Part shown: positions 53,921 to 63,866 of the stretch, in pieces
Layout of the letters: the number at the start of each line of letters is the position of its first letter
Numbering within the stretch: position 1 is the stretch's first letter
Origin: DATEHG01 sp035279705
GTDB lineage: Bacteria; Gemmatimonadota; Gemmatimonadetes; Gemmatimonadales; GWC2-71-9
Direction of reading: 5' to 3'
DNA: 64,000 bases
NCBI GenBank assembly: GCA_035279705.1
Contig: DATEHG010000069.1
Location: 1 to 64,000, forward strand
Position numbers and translations under genes: made by a program
Notes under the pieces: model-generated
Told to the model about the DNA's origin: nothing
The model's database searches: none
The model's input: only the letters and a program-made list of their open reading frames with translations

Positions 53921-54241
53921 TCAGGGTCGGGCGCCGAGACGGCGGGTCATGACTTCGATGCCGCGCTCGGGTGAGGAATTGCCGGGGAGGAGAATGTCGA
54001 CCAGGCAGCGACCTGCGGCCGGGTCGGTGTGCAGCACCAGGTGCCCGCGATGGGCCAGCAGGACGACCGCGGTCCCCATGGGGCCTTCACGGACGATGGG
54101 CGTGCCGTATGCCGCGAGCCCCAGTGCCGCACCCGCCGAGATCACCGCGGCGCTGAGGGCGGCGGTGTCGGTCAATCGGGCGGCGGGCAGGTCGGTCAGT
54201 TCGGTGAGAAGGTGGCCGGGTCCGGAGGGGGTGGAGCTCAT
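53921..54241 (-). CDS. SpeD/AdoMet decarboxylase-like protein lacking the pyruvoyl serine
   Basis: 106 residues with the SpeD fold pattern. GTAVVLLAHRGHLVLHTDPA aligns with the family motif AES-H-x-I-H-T-W-P: the second His (His71) is kept, but the Glu-Ser self-cleavage site is Arg65-Gly66. CLVDILLPG matches VDVFTCG without the active-site Cys. As the pyruvoyl group comes from that Ser, decarboxylase activity by the usual route is not expected. It might be a regulatory or binding protein. Operon partners are a hypothetical gene downstream and a cyclic-nucleotide-binding domain gene upstream. Confidence 0.6.
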   Translation of the reverse strand: MSSTPSGPGHLLTELTDLPAARLTDTAALSAAVISAGAALGLAAYGTPIVREGPMGTAVVLLAHRGHLVLHTDPAAGRCLVDILLPGNSSPERGIEVMTRRLGARP

Positions 54242-54252
54242 CGCACCTGCGG

Positions 54253-54711
54253 TCAGAACATCGACATCGCGAGAAACGAACGGAGGTTGTCATTGGTGGT
54301 CCGAAGCCGGGCGGACAACAGGCGGACCATGGCCCAGAGCACCTTGTAGCCCAGTTCCCGGTTGAAGTCGAGCAGCATCTCGAAATCGGGACGGGTTATG
54401 GTGAGGCACACCGCCGGATTGTTGACGACCGCGTCGGTGCTGCGCTCGGAGCGGTCGAAGACCGACATCTCGCCGAAGCAGGTCCCCGGCTTGAGCACGG
54501 CCAGCGCCTCCTCACCTGAACCGGGGATGTTGCGGCTGATGCGCACATCTCCCGAAACGATGATGTAGAAGCGGTTGCCCGGTTCGCCTTCCTTGAAGAT
54601 CGTCTGCCCGCCCTTGAACGACTGCTCTTTGCAAATCTCGGCGACCTGGGCAAGTTCCTCGTCGTCGAGATCGGAAAAAATCGCGATGTTCTTGAGGAGA
54701 GCGAGATCCAT
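54253..54711 (-). CDS. Cyclic nucleotide-binding domain protein (no DNA-binding domain)
   Basis: 152 residues from ATG 54711. One CNB domain (about 5-120): LKNIAIFSDLDDEELAQVAE, NRFYIIVSGDVRISR, GTCFGEMSVFDRSERSTDAV, the last being the phosphate-binding cassette with the Glu and Arg that hold cAMP/cGMP. It ends in a helix; there is no HTH, so it is not a CRP-type activator. Role by protein contact is likely. Divergent from the CDP-alcohol transferase across 30 nt. Confidence 0.87.
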   Translation of the reverse strand: MDLALLKNIAIFSDLDDEELAQVAEICKEQSFKGGQTIFKEGEPGNRFYIIVSGDVRISRNIPGSGEEALAVLKPGTCFGEMSVFDRSERSTDAVVNNPAVCLTITRPDFEMLLDFNRELGYKVLWAMVRLLSARLRTTNDNLRSFLAMSMF

Positions 54712-54741
54712 ATCGGAGCCTCGGCGCGGGCCAGGAGCCTG

Positions 54742-55290
54742 ATGCCCGAAGGTAAGGCTGGCCCGGAACGCGAGCAAGCGCGGCCGGGTTTCTCGGTTGC
54801 CGATGCGCTGACCCTGATCCGCCTTCCGCTGGCCGCCGGGTTCGTGATCTTTCCGGAGACCGAAGTCCGGCTGGTGATCCTGGTGGTGGCCGGAGTCACC
54901 GATCTGCTCGACGGCTTCATCGCGCGGCGATTCGGCGGTTCGCGGCTGGGTGCTTTTCTCGATCCTGTCACTGACAAGCTTTTCATGGCGGCGGCCTTCG
55001 GAGTGGTCGCCTTTTCGGGCCGGCTGGCCTGGTACGAAATCGCCGGCGTACTGGCCCGGGATGCCGTCGCCACAATCGCGTTTGTCGTCACGGCATTCTC
55101 GGGGCGGCCGAGCGCCATCCCCGCCCGTCTCGGCGGCAAGGCCGTTACCGTCTGCCAGATGCTCACCCTGCTCGCCTTTCTGGCGGAATCGCCATTCCTG
55201 CGGCAGCTGGCCTGGGCCACCGGCGCCATCGCCCTCTATGCCATCTGGGATTACAGCCATGCCGCCGCGCGAAGCCGGCGGCCGCTCTAG
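54742..55290 (+). CDS. CDP-alcohol phosphatidyltransferase (PgsA-like)
   Basis: 182 residues with four to six membrane helices and the complete family motif D-G-x2-A-R-x8-G-x3-D-x3-D, read in LDGFIARRFGGSRLGAFLDP plus VTDK. It joins a CDP-diacylglycerol to an alcohol in the inner membrane, most likely glycerol-3-phosphate (PgsA) or a related head group. The short N-terminus MPEGKAGPEREQARPGFSVA is cytoplasmic. Confidence 0.87.
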   Translation: MPEGKAGPEREQARPGFSVADALTLIRLPLAAGFVIFPETEVRLVILVVAGVTDLLDGFIARRFGGSRLGAFLDPVTDKLFMAAAFGVVAFSGRLAWYEIAGVLARDAVATIAFVVTAFSGRPSAIPARLGGKAVTVCQMLTLLAFLAESPFLRQLAWATGAIALYAIWDYSHAAARSRRPL

Positions 55291-55326
55291 TTTCCAGCCA
55301 GCCTCTTCCCCTCATTGGGGCGTTTG

Positions 55327-55764
55327 ATGAGCGACAACATCCGGCAGGTCAGTCTCTCCTGGCAGGGCGGGCTCCGGTTCCGCGGTGGCAAGCCCGGCGG
55401 CCCGACCGTAGACACGGACGGAGATGTGGTCACCGCGCCCGGCCCGATGCATCAGCTCCTGGTGGCCGTGGGAAGCTGCAGCGGGTCGGACGTCGTGCTG
55501 ATTCTCGAGAAGATGCGCGTCCAGCTCCGCAAGTTCGAAATGGAGGTCGAGGGGGTGCGTCGGACCGAGGATCCCAAGCGCTATACCTCGATACATCTCC
55601 AGTACCGCCTTGCCGGTGAAGGTCTCGATGAGGCCAAGGCGCGCCGCGCGATCGATCTGTCCATCGAGCGCTACTGCTCGGTCATCCATTCACTCAATCC
55701 GGACATCCCGATCACCTATGGGCTCGTGATCGAACCTGTCCAGCCGGGAGTGCCGGCGTCCTGA
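55327..55764 (+). CDS. OsmC/Ohr-family protein
   Basis: 145 residues from ATG 55327. Landmarks: GPMHQLLVAVGSCSGSDVV with one conserved Cys, and AIDLSIERYCSVIHSL with the second Cys, so both redox cysteines of the OsmC family are present. Family members reduce organic hydroperoxides. Follows the transferase by 36 nt on the same strand. Confidence 0.87.
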   Translation: MSDNIRQVSLSWQGGLRFRGGKPGGPTVDTDGDVVTAPGPMHQLLVAVGSCSGSDVVLILEKMRVQLRKFEMEVEGVRRTEDPKRYTSIHLQYRLAGEGLDEAKARRAIDLSIERYCSVIHSLNPDIPITYGLVIEPVQPGVPAS

Positions 55765-55766
55765 GT

Positions 55767-56228
55767 GTGACCCGGAGACTGGCCGCACTGGCGCTGGTCG
55801 CGGCCTGGCCGGCCCAAGCCCAGACCAGTCCTCCGAGATTCGAGGCCGGGCTCCAGGCGCTGGGGGTGCTGGCGGAGCCGGATTATGGCGGTGCGGGGCC
55901 TTGGCTTGCCTGGCGGCCGGCACCCTCGCTGCGACTGGGCCTGCTGGCTACCGCAGGCGCCTCGGCCGGCAGCACCGCCGGGCGGGTCGAGGGCACCGGT
56001 CACCTGCTGCTCGAACCAGGGCGGATGACGGGTGCCGGGGTCTATTTCCTGGCGGGCGTGGCGTGGAGGATCACTCACGAGGACCGGGCGTTTCTGCTGG
56101 CCGGAATCGGAGTCGAGTCGGCCCCCGGGCGTCGGAGCGGATGGGTGGTCGAACTGGGGGTGGGAGGCGGCTGGCGGGCGACTGCCGGTTACCGGTGGCG
56201 CTGGGGGGGGCGGCCCCCTTCACGCTAA
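55767..56228 (+). CDS. Secreted protein, possible small beta-barrel
   Basis: 153 residues from GTG 55767, 2 nt after the OsmC gene. Signal peptide ends AWPAQAQ. The rest alternates hydrophobic and polar residues with many Gly (LRLGLLATAGASAGST, MTGAGVYFLAGVAWRITHED, WVVELGVGGGWRATAGYRW), suggesting a small outer-membrane barrel. Not recognised. Followed by a GC hairpin. Confidence 0.55.
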   Translation: MTRRLAALALVAAWPAQAQTSPPRFEAGLQALGVLAEPDYGGAGPWLAWRPAPSLRLGLLATAGASAGSTAGRVEGTGHLLLEPGRMTGAGVYFLAGVAWRITHEDRAFLLAGIGVESAPGRRSGWVVELGVGGGWRATAGYRWRWGGRPPSR

Positions 56229-56234
56229 ACAGAA

Positions 56235-56255
56235 GGGCCGCCCCGCAGGGCGGCC
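56235..56255 (+). terminator. Terminator hairpin after the barrel-like gene
   Basis: GGGCCGCC and GGGCGGCCC pair around CCGCA, 7 nt past the stop, followed by CCATTTCAT. It lies between convergent genes (56228 and 56282) and may serve both. Confidence 0.6.
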
Positions 56256-56281
56256 CCCATTTCATCCGGTGCCGGTCCGAC

Positions 56282-56554
56282 TCAGTTGACCGATGCGGCA
56301 GCGGGAGCGGAATTGCGCGCCACGACGGGCTGGCAGAATCGCTCACCCAACTGCCTCAACTGCTGGACCTGCTCCTCGGCGAGATCTTCGTACCGCTCGC
56401 CGATGTACTGCATGGTATCGTCAAACCATTCCTTCTGGTGCTCCGGCAAGGCTTCCAGCACCTGGCACCGGAGGATATGGCTGAAAAGTTCGTCTCGGGC
56501 CTGATCAAAGCTGCTGGTGGTAGCGGTTTCTCGACGTGTCTTCTTTTTCGACAT
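56282..56554 (-). CDS. Small hypothetical protein
   Basis: 90 residues from ATG 56554. Very basic N-terminus (MSKKKTRRETATTS), then an amphipathic helical stretch RDELFSHILRCQVLEALPEH and EDLAEEQVQQLRQLGERF. The basic tail and short length would suit nucleic-acid binding, but nothing decisive is seen. Divergent from the gene at 56697. Confidence 0.55.
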   Translation of the reverse strand: MSKKKTRRETATTSSFDQARDELFSHILRCQVLEALPEHQKEWFDDTMQYIGERYEDLAEEQVQQLRQLGERFCQPVVARNSAPAAASVN

Positions 56555-56696
56555 TCTGGGTGCCCCCTTCTGGGCCGTTGATTGCACAAATATAGCTGAC
56601 TTGCACCATTCGTTGCAAACCCGGTCCCCGCCGTATCCTCCCTCCATTACATTTGCCCTCCGGAGTGCCGGGGCTCGAACCCGGTCAGGAGGCGCC

Positions 56697-57002
56697 ATGA
56701 GCGATCACGATGAAGTCTATGGGCAGCGACGGCTCGAAAAGCTGCAGGAGATGCTGCGGTCACTGGCCGAGCGGATCCGCGAGCTGGACGGGCAGGACGC
56801 GCTGCTGAGCAATGTGCCGGAGCTGCAACGGCGGCTGGGTGACCTCCGTTCGGAGCTCTTTCACTACGAAGTGCGGGCGACCTACGACACCCCGGAGGTC
56901 GCCGCTCACCGCCGGCTGATTGAAGAGGCGGAACAGAGCGATCCCTTCCTTTACGATGACCCCGAGGACGATCAGCCATGGCGGAGCAGACCGGCGGACT
57001 GA
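56697..57002 (+). CDS. Small coiled-coil protein, first of the disulfide operon
   Basis: 101 residues from ATG 56697 with an amphipathic helix (QRRLEKLQEMLRSLAERIRE) and an acidic C-terminus. No family recognised. Its last 25 nt overlap the DsbA-like gene, so they are co-translated. Confidence 0.6.
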   Translation: MSDHDEVYGQRRLEKLQEMLRSLAERIRELDGQDALLSNVPELQRRLGDLRSELFHYEVRATYDTPEVAAHRRLIEEAEQSDPFLYDDPEDDQPWRSRPAD

Positions 57003-57661
57003 AGCCTTTCTACACCCTGATTGCCGTGGTGGCCGTACTCGGCGTCGGGGTCCTCGGATGGCTGATGAGCCAGCAGAAGCACGTGAGCCTGCCGGTGGAC
57101 GTCACCGTGCAGGTGGCCGACACCGCCGGTTTCCGCGGCTATCTCCTCGGCTCCGATTCCGCCAAGGTCGAGATCACGGAATACGCCGACTATCAGTGCT
57201 CCCACTGCGGCCAGTTTGCCGTGGTGCAGTTTCCCGATGTGCGCGCCCGGCTGATTGCCACCGGCAAGCTCCGGTGGCGGTTCCGTGATTACCCCCTGAA
57301 TGGTCACCCGCTGTCGCGGCTGGCCGCGCACTCGGCGGCCTGCGCCAATGACCAGGGCAAGTTCTGGGAGCAGAACGCCGCCATCTTCGACGGCCAGGGG
57401 AACTGGGCCGTGCAGTCGAGCGGCGCCGACGACGTCTTCCGCGACTACGCCAAGGCCAACGGTCTCGACCTCAAGGCCTACGACGCCTGCATGACCTCCG
57501 CCAAGTACGCGGGCCGGATCCAGGCCGACTACGAATCGGGGAACCGGCTGGGCGTCAATGCCACGCCGACCTTCCTGATCGCCGGGCGGTTGTATCCCGG
57601 CGGCCTCGCCGCCGACGATATCAAGCACATGGTCGACTCTCTCTCCGCCGTCGCCCACTGA
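56978..57661 (+). CDS. DsbA-like thioredoxin-fold oxidase, membrane anchored
   Basis: 227 residues. N-terminal membrane helix (about 11-30) followed by a DsbA/Thioredoxin_4 domain with active site CSHC in EYADYQCSHCGQFAV and the cis-Pro loop GVNATPTFLIAGR. Introduces disulfides into exported proteins. Immediately followed by a VKOR gene, its likely re-oxidant. Confidence 0.92.
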   Translation: MAEQTGGLKPFYTLIAVVAVLGVGVLGWLMSQQKHVSLPVDVTVQVADTAGFRGYLLGSDSAKVEITEYADYQCSHCGQFAVVQFPDVRARLIATGKLRWRFRDYPLNGHPLSRLAAHSAACANDQGKFWEQNAAIFDGQGNWAVQSSGADDVFRDYAKANGLDLKAYDACMTSAKYAGRIQADYESGNRLGVNATPTFLIAGRLYPGGLAADDIKHMVDSLSAVAH

Positions 57662-57662
57662 C

Positions 57663-58085
57663 ATGAAATACCGGATGGCCAGCACCCTGCTCAGTCTGTG
57701 CGGGGTGCTGCTGGCGGCCTATCTCTACCTGTACAAGACCGGGCGGATCGGCACCCTGGCCTGCGGCACCGGCTCCTGCGAGGCGGTGCAGTTCAGTCCG
57801 TACGCGCAGGTGTTCGGCGTCGAAGTATCGCTGATCGGCTTACTCGGCTACCTGGTGCTCGTGGCCTGTTCCATCGGAGCGGTGCAGGCAGCTCCCGGCC
57901 AGCGGACCGCTCCGGTCCGGGCGCTCTTCGTCCTCTCGGGGCTGGGGGTAGCCTTCAGCCTCTATCTCACGGGCATCGAGCTGTTCGTGTTGCACGCGAT
58001 CTGCCGCTGGTGCGTGGGCTCGGCCCTGATCATCACCCTGATCTTCCTCTGCGCCCTCCTGGACCGGCGGCGCACGGCTCGATGA
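57663..58085 (+). CDS. VKOR-family disulfide-forming membrane protein
   Basis: 140 residues with four or five membrane helices. Redox CXXC in LHAICRWCVGSA and a second Cys pair in LACGTGSCEAV with the family's conserved Ser region (EVSLIGLLGY). It passes electrons from DsbA to quinone, replacing DsbB. Starts 1 nt after the DsbA gene and overlaps kup by 4 nt. Confidence 0.9.
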   Translation: MKYRMASTLLSLCGVLLAAYLYLYKTGRIGTLACGTGSCEAVQFSPYAQVFGVEVSLIGLLGYLVLVACSIGAVQAAPGQRTAPVRALFVLSGLGVAFSLYLTGIELFVLHAICRWCVGSALIITLIFLCALLDRRRTAR

Positions 58086-60043
58086 GCCTGACACTCCAGG
58101 CCAACACCGGCAGCATGCCCGCCGGCGCAGTCCACGAGCCGAAGGCGAGCCCGCGGGGGATGGCCCTCGCGGGCCTTTCGCTGGCCGCCCTCGGTGTGGT
58201 GTACGGCGACATCGGCACCAGTCCGCTCTACGCCATCAAGGAGTGTTTCGGCGCCGCGCACGGGGTCGAACCGACTCCCGAAAATGTGCTGGGGATTCTG
58301 TCGGTCGTGCTCTGGGCGATGAACTTCGTGATCTCCTACAAGTACATCGCGCAGGTCATGCGGGCGGACAACCAGGGAGAAGGCGGCATCCTCGCGCTGC
58401 TGGCGCTGGTCCGGCCGCAGGGTGAGCCGACCCGCTGGGGCCGGCTGCTGATCATGCTGGGGGTGTTCGGGGCGGCGCTGCTCTACGGCGACGGTGTGAT
58501 CACGCCGGCCATCTCGGTGCTGGGCGCCACGGAAGGCCTCAAGGTCACCACCGAGCGGTTCGAACCGTTCGTGGTGCCGATCACCGTCGTAATCCTGATC
58601 CTGCTCTTCTGGTTCCAGAAGCAGGGCACGGCCGGCATCGGCCGGATCTTCGGACCGGTGATGGTGGTCTGGTTCGCGTGCATTGCGCTGCTGGGCGTGG
58701 GCGGCATCGTGCGCGAGCCTTCGGTGCTCAAGGCCATCAACCCGATGTACGCCGTGGATTTCTTCCGCCGGGACGGGCTGCAGGGGTTCCTGATCCTCGG
58801 CGCCGTCGTGCTGGTGCTTACCGGCGGGGAAGCGCTGTACGCCGACATGGGTCATTTCGGCAAGCGGCCCATCCGGCTGGCGTGGTTCGGCATGGTGCTG
58901 CCGGCACTGATGCTCAACTACTTCGGCCAGGGGGCGCTGCTGCTGGACGATCCTTCCGCGGCGGTCAACCCCTTTTACCTGCTGGTGCCCGAATGGGGCC
59001 GCTATCCGATGATCGCCATTGCGACTGCCGCGGCGATCGTGGCTTCCCAGGCGCTGATCTCGGGCGCATTCTCCCTGACCCGCCAGGCCATCCAGCTGGG
59101 CTTTTCCCCGCGGGTGACGGTGACTCATACCTCCGCCACCGAGCAGGGCCAGATCTACGTGCCGGAGGTCAACTGGGCGCTGATGGTCAGCTGTGTCGGC
59201 CTGGTGCTGGCCTTCCGCTCGTCGAGCAACCTGGCGGCGGCGTACGGCATCGCGGTGACCGGAACGATGGCGATCACCACCGTGCTGTTTGCCCGGGTGA
59301 CTCGGATCCACTGGCACTGGCCGGTCTGGCGCACGATCATCGTCGCCGGACTGTTCCTGGTCGTGGACCTGGCCTTCTTCGGCGCCAACCTGGTCAAGGT
59401 GCATCAGGGAGGATGGTTTCCGCTGGTAATCGGCGCGCTGATCTACCTGCTGATGAGTACCTGGAAACGGGGGAGGGTGCTGCTGTCGCGGGTCATGGAA
59501 GAGAACAGCCTGCCGATCCAGATCTTTCTCAGCGACGTGGCCCGCCGGCTGCCGACCCGGGTGCCCGGCACCGCCGTGTTCATGACTTCGAGGGCCGGGG
59601 GCGCGCCGCCGGTGCTGCTGCACCACGTCAAGCACAACAAGGTGCTGCACGAGCGGGTAATCCTGATGTCGGTCAAGGCGCTCGGGGTGCCGATGATCGA
59701 CGAGGCCCAGCGGGTGGCGCTCGAGTCGCTGGGCGACGGGTTCTACGCCGTCGAGGCGCGCTACGGGTTCATGGAATCACCGGATGTGCCGGCGGCGCTC
59801 CGGGCCCTGGTGCAGTTCGGCATCACGGTGAAGCCGATGGAGACCACCTTCTACCTCGGGCGCGAGACGCTGATCGTCACCATGCCCAAGCGCGGCGTCG
59901 AACCGCCGCCCCTCGAGCGCCGCATGTGGCGCTGGCGCAAACTGCTCTTCGTGGTGATGGCCAGGAATGCGCAATCGGCCACGGCGTTCTTCAACCTGCC
60001 GCCGAACCGGGTCGTGGAAATGGGGGCGCAGATACAATTCTAG
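58082..60043 (+). CDS. kup: Kup potassium uptake protein
   Basis: 653 residues from ATG 58082 (4-nt overlap with VKOR). Twelve predicted membrane helices, landmarks LGVVYGDIGTSPLYAIKECF, ADNQGEGGILALLALV, GDGVITPAISVLGATEGL and GGEALYADMGHFGKRPIRL; the C-terminal cytoplasmic domain spans about 450-653. Low-affinity K+/H+ symport. Complements the Kdp system suggested by kdpE at the left edge. Confidence 0.95.
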   Translation: MSLTLQANTGSMPAGAVHEPKASPRGMALAGLSLAALGVVYGDIGTSPLYAIKECFGAAHGVEPTPENVLGILSVVLWAMNFVISYKYIAQVMRADNQGEGGILALLALVRPQGEPTRWGRLLIMLGVFGAALLYGDGVITPAISVLGATEGLKVTTERFEPFVVPITVVILILLFWFQKQGTAGIGRIFGPVMVVWFACIALLGVGGIVREPSVLKAINPMYAVDFFRRDGLQGFLILGAVVLVLTGGEALYADMGHFGKRPIRLAWFGMVLPALMLNYFGQGALLLDDPSAAVNPFYLLVPEWGRYPMIAIATAAAIVASQALISGAFSLTRQAIQLGFSPRVTVTHTSATEQGQIYVPEVNWALMVSCVGLVLAFRSSSNLAAAYGIAVTGTMAITTVLFARVTRIHWHWPVWRTIIVAGLFLVVDLAFFGANLVKVHQGGWFPLVIGALIYLLMSTWKRGRVLLSRVMEENSLPIQIFLSDVARRLPTRVPGTAVFMTSRAGGAPPVLLHHVKHNKVLHERVILMSVKALGVPMIDEAQRVALESLGDGFYAVEARYGFMESPDVPAALRALVQFGITVKPMETTFYLGRETLIVTMPKRGVEPPPLERRMWRWRKLLFVVMARNAQSATAFFNLPPNRVVEMGAQIQF

Positions 60044-60114
60044 CCGTTAGCCGTTGGCCGCCAGCAGGTCAATGGTCATCGGTCGCCGGCCCCTTGGTTA
60101 AGTCCGCTTGACTC

Positions 60115-60140
60115 TCTCCTCTCTCCTCTCTCCTCTCTCC

Positions 60141-60142
<2 letters not shown>
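60115..60142. repeat. Heptamer tandem repeat at the acs 3' end
   Basis: Four perfect copies of TCTCCTC (GAGGAGA on minus) run into the acs stop codon at 60141-60143. A simple-sequence tract between convergent kup and acs; no function evident. Confidence 0.8.
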
Positions 60143-62096
<1,954 letters not shown>

Positions 62097-62466
62097 GCCG
62101 GAATCCTGACGGGAGTAGGCAAACCCTTCGGGCTTGCAGATTTAGAACGATGCCGCGGAGTGCCATCCGAAGTAAGCGAATCGGGGCCAGTTCCGCAATG
62201 CTAACTCATTGATTCGCTTTCAGTTACCTCCACTGGCACCGCTCTCGCACTATACCCTGGCACGGGCCACCTGGCCCACCACAATTGATCCGCCCGATAG
62301 AGCACACCCGGAGTGATCCGGGGCCGCAAAACTAGAGGTCTCTCCAGTTCCAGCGGGGAGATAGCTCGGTGCCGAAGGCGGGATGCACCGCGAATGCGAG
62401 TGAACGTCCCGTTGCGCCTCACGGCGATGAGACCTCGTGTACGCGGAATCGGGCGTGGGAGGATGG
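62097..62466. other. Gene-free spacer between acs and the STAS gene (370 nt)
   Basis: Divergent promoter region. It contains a 9-bp inverted repeat AAGCGAATC (62174-62182) / GATTCGCTT (62211-62219) with a 28-nt interval, a possible operator pair. No other gene or motif was recognised; the region is less GC-rich than its flanks. Confidence 0.5.
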
Positions 62467-62781
62467 ATGCTGACCACGCAACCGAACTCGAAGAACCTGG
62501 TAGCCCCGGATCACCTGGGGCTCGAATCGCGAACCGAGTTCCGCCAGCAGGCCACTGCCCTGCTCGACACCTTGCCCGATCGCACCGGCTGTCTGGTCAT
62601 CGACCTGGCCGGCACCCGCCAGGTGGATTCGGCGGGACTCGGGGCCCTGATGCTGGTCCAGCGCCGCGCCGCCGAGCGCAAGCAGGTGGTGGTGCTGCGG
62701 AACGTGAACGAGGAGCTCCGCTTCCTGCTGGTGCTCACGAAGCTGGACGATCTCTTCCAGCTCGAATCCGGTCAGGTTTGA
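62467..62781 (+). CDS. STAS-domain anti-anti-sigma factor
   Basis: 104 residues from ATG 62467, with GGGAGG just upstream; an in-frame GTG lies at 62437. STAS fold with the phosphorylatable serine Ser55 in RQVDSAGLGALMLVQRR and GCLVIDLAGT before it. SpoIIAA/RsbV-type switch protein, normally controlled by a serine kinase that also binds a sigma factor. No kinase lies nearby. Confidence 0.85.
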   Translation: MLTTQPNSKNLVAPDHLGLESRTEFRQQATALLDTLPDRTGCLVIDLAGTRQVDSAGLGALMLVQRRAAERKQVVVLRNVNEELRFLLVLTKLDDLFQLESGQV

Positions 62782-62794
62782 TTACAGGGGTCGC

Positions 62795-63184
62795 ATGACC
62801 GCTACGGTCGCACCGCTCCGGGTCCTGTTCATCGAGGACGAGGCCGCCCTCCAGCTGAGCTACCGGCGGTATTTCGCCAGCCGGTACGAGGTGGCCACCG
62901 CGGCGAGCGGCGCCGACGCCTTGCGGCAGCTTGTGGCCCATCCTCCCGAAGTGGCCGTGCTGGACATGCGGCTGCCGGATACGGACGGGATCGATCTCCT
63001 GCGCCGGCTGCGGGCTGAACTGCCCGATCTGCCGGTCGTGATTACCACGGCCTATCTGAGTGTCGAGCCCCAACTCCGAGTCCTCAACCTTTCCTACCAC
63101 GGCTACATCGTCAAGCCGTTCGATCTCGACGAGCTCGGTCGAGCCATCGAACAGGCCGGATCCGCGGTGGCTGCTCGCCGCTGA
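62795..63184 (+). CDS. Single-domain response regulator
   Basis: 129 residues, receiver only: LFIEDEAALQLSYRRYF, Asp57 in VAVLDMRLPDTDG, ITTAY and the Lys of YIVKPFDLDEL. Sits 13 nt after the STAS gene, so the two may work together in stress signalling, which is inference. Its 3' end overlaps the ccmA frame. Confidence 0.85.
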   Translation: MTATVAPLRVLFIEDEAALQLSYRRYFASRYEVATAASGADALRQLVAHPPEVAVLDMRLPDTDGIDLLRRLRAELPDLPVVITTAYLSVEPQLRVLNLSYHGYIVKPFDLDELGRAIEQAGSAVAARR

Positions 63185-63866
63185 AGGGCTGGTCCGCCGC
63201 TACGGCGCCCGCCGGGTGCTGAACGGCCTCTCGCTGTCTCTCGCTCCCCACGACTGTCTGCTGGTGCTGGGTCCCAACGGGGCCGGCAAGTCCACGCTCC
63301 TGCGCCTGCTGGCGGGCCTGATCCGTCCGCACGCCGGATCGGTGCATGTCGCCGGCCGGCGTCTCGCGGCGGATGATCCCGGGTCTCGCGCCTCCCTCGG
63401 GCTGGTCGCCCACCAGACGATGCTCTATGACGACCTCACCCTGCGCGAGAACCTGCTCTTTGCCGCGCGCCTCTATGACCTGCCCGATGGCGCAGGCGCT
63501 GTGGCCCAGGCGCTGGCGGAGGCGGGACTCACTGGCCGTGCGGAGGACCGGCCCCGGGACCTGTCGCGAGGCATGCAGCAGCGCGCCGCGATCGCGCGGG
63601 CGCTGCTCCACCGCCCCCGGGTGCTGCTGCTCGACGAGGCGTTCACCGGGCTCGATGCGGCCTCGGGCGACCGGCTGCGGACCCGGCTCGCGGAGGAACG
63701 CTCCCGGGGCGCCGCCCTGGTGGTCGTGAGCCATCACCCGGATGAGGCCTGGGCGCTCGCGACCCACGTCGGATTCCTGAACGACGGCCGCTGGGCGCGG
63801 CTGGAGCCTCGGCCCTCTCACCTGTCGACCGCCGAGGGGTGGTTGCGGGAGGCGGCGCATGGCTGA
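63060..63866 (+). CDS. ccmA: Heme exporter ATP-binding protein
   Basis: CcmA-type ABC ATPase: Walker A LGPNGAGKSTLLRL, signature DLSRGMQQRAAIARAL, Walker B RVLLLDEAFTGLDA. The only standard start in frame is GTG 63060, which would overlap the receiver gene by 125 nt; the first 37 residues are Ser/Pro/Thr-rich and look like shadow sequence. Similarity to CcmA begins at about residue 38 (LLAAEGLVRRYGARR), so the real start may be a CTG near 63171. Followed by ccmB with 8 nt overlap. Heme delivery for cytochrome c maturation. Confidence 0.82.
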   Translation: MSSPNSESSTFPTTATSSSRSISTSSVEPSNRPDPRWLLAAEGLVRRYGARRVLNGLSLSLAPHDCLLVLGPNGAGKSTLLRLLAGLIRPHAGSVHVAGRRLAADDPGSRASLGLVAHQTMLYDDLTLRENLLFAARLYDLPDGAGAVAQALAEAGLTGRAEDRPRDLSRGMQQRAAIARALLHRPRVLLLDEAFTGLDAASGDRLRTRLAEERSRGAALVVVSHHPDEAWALATHVGFLNDGRWARLEPRPSHLSTAEGWLREAAHG

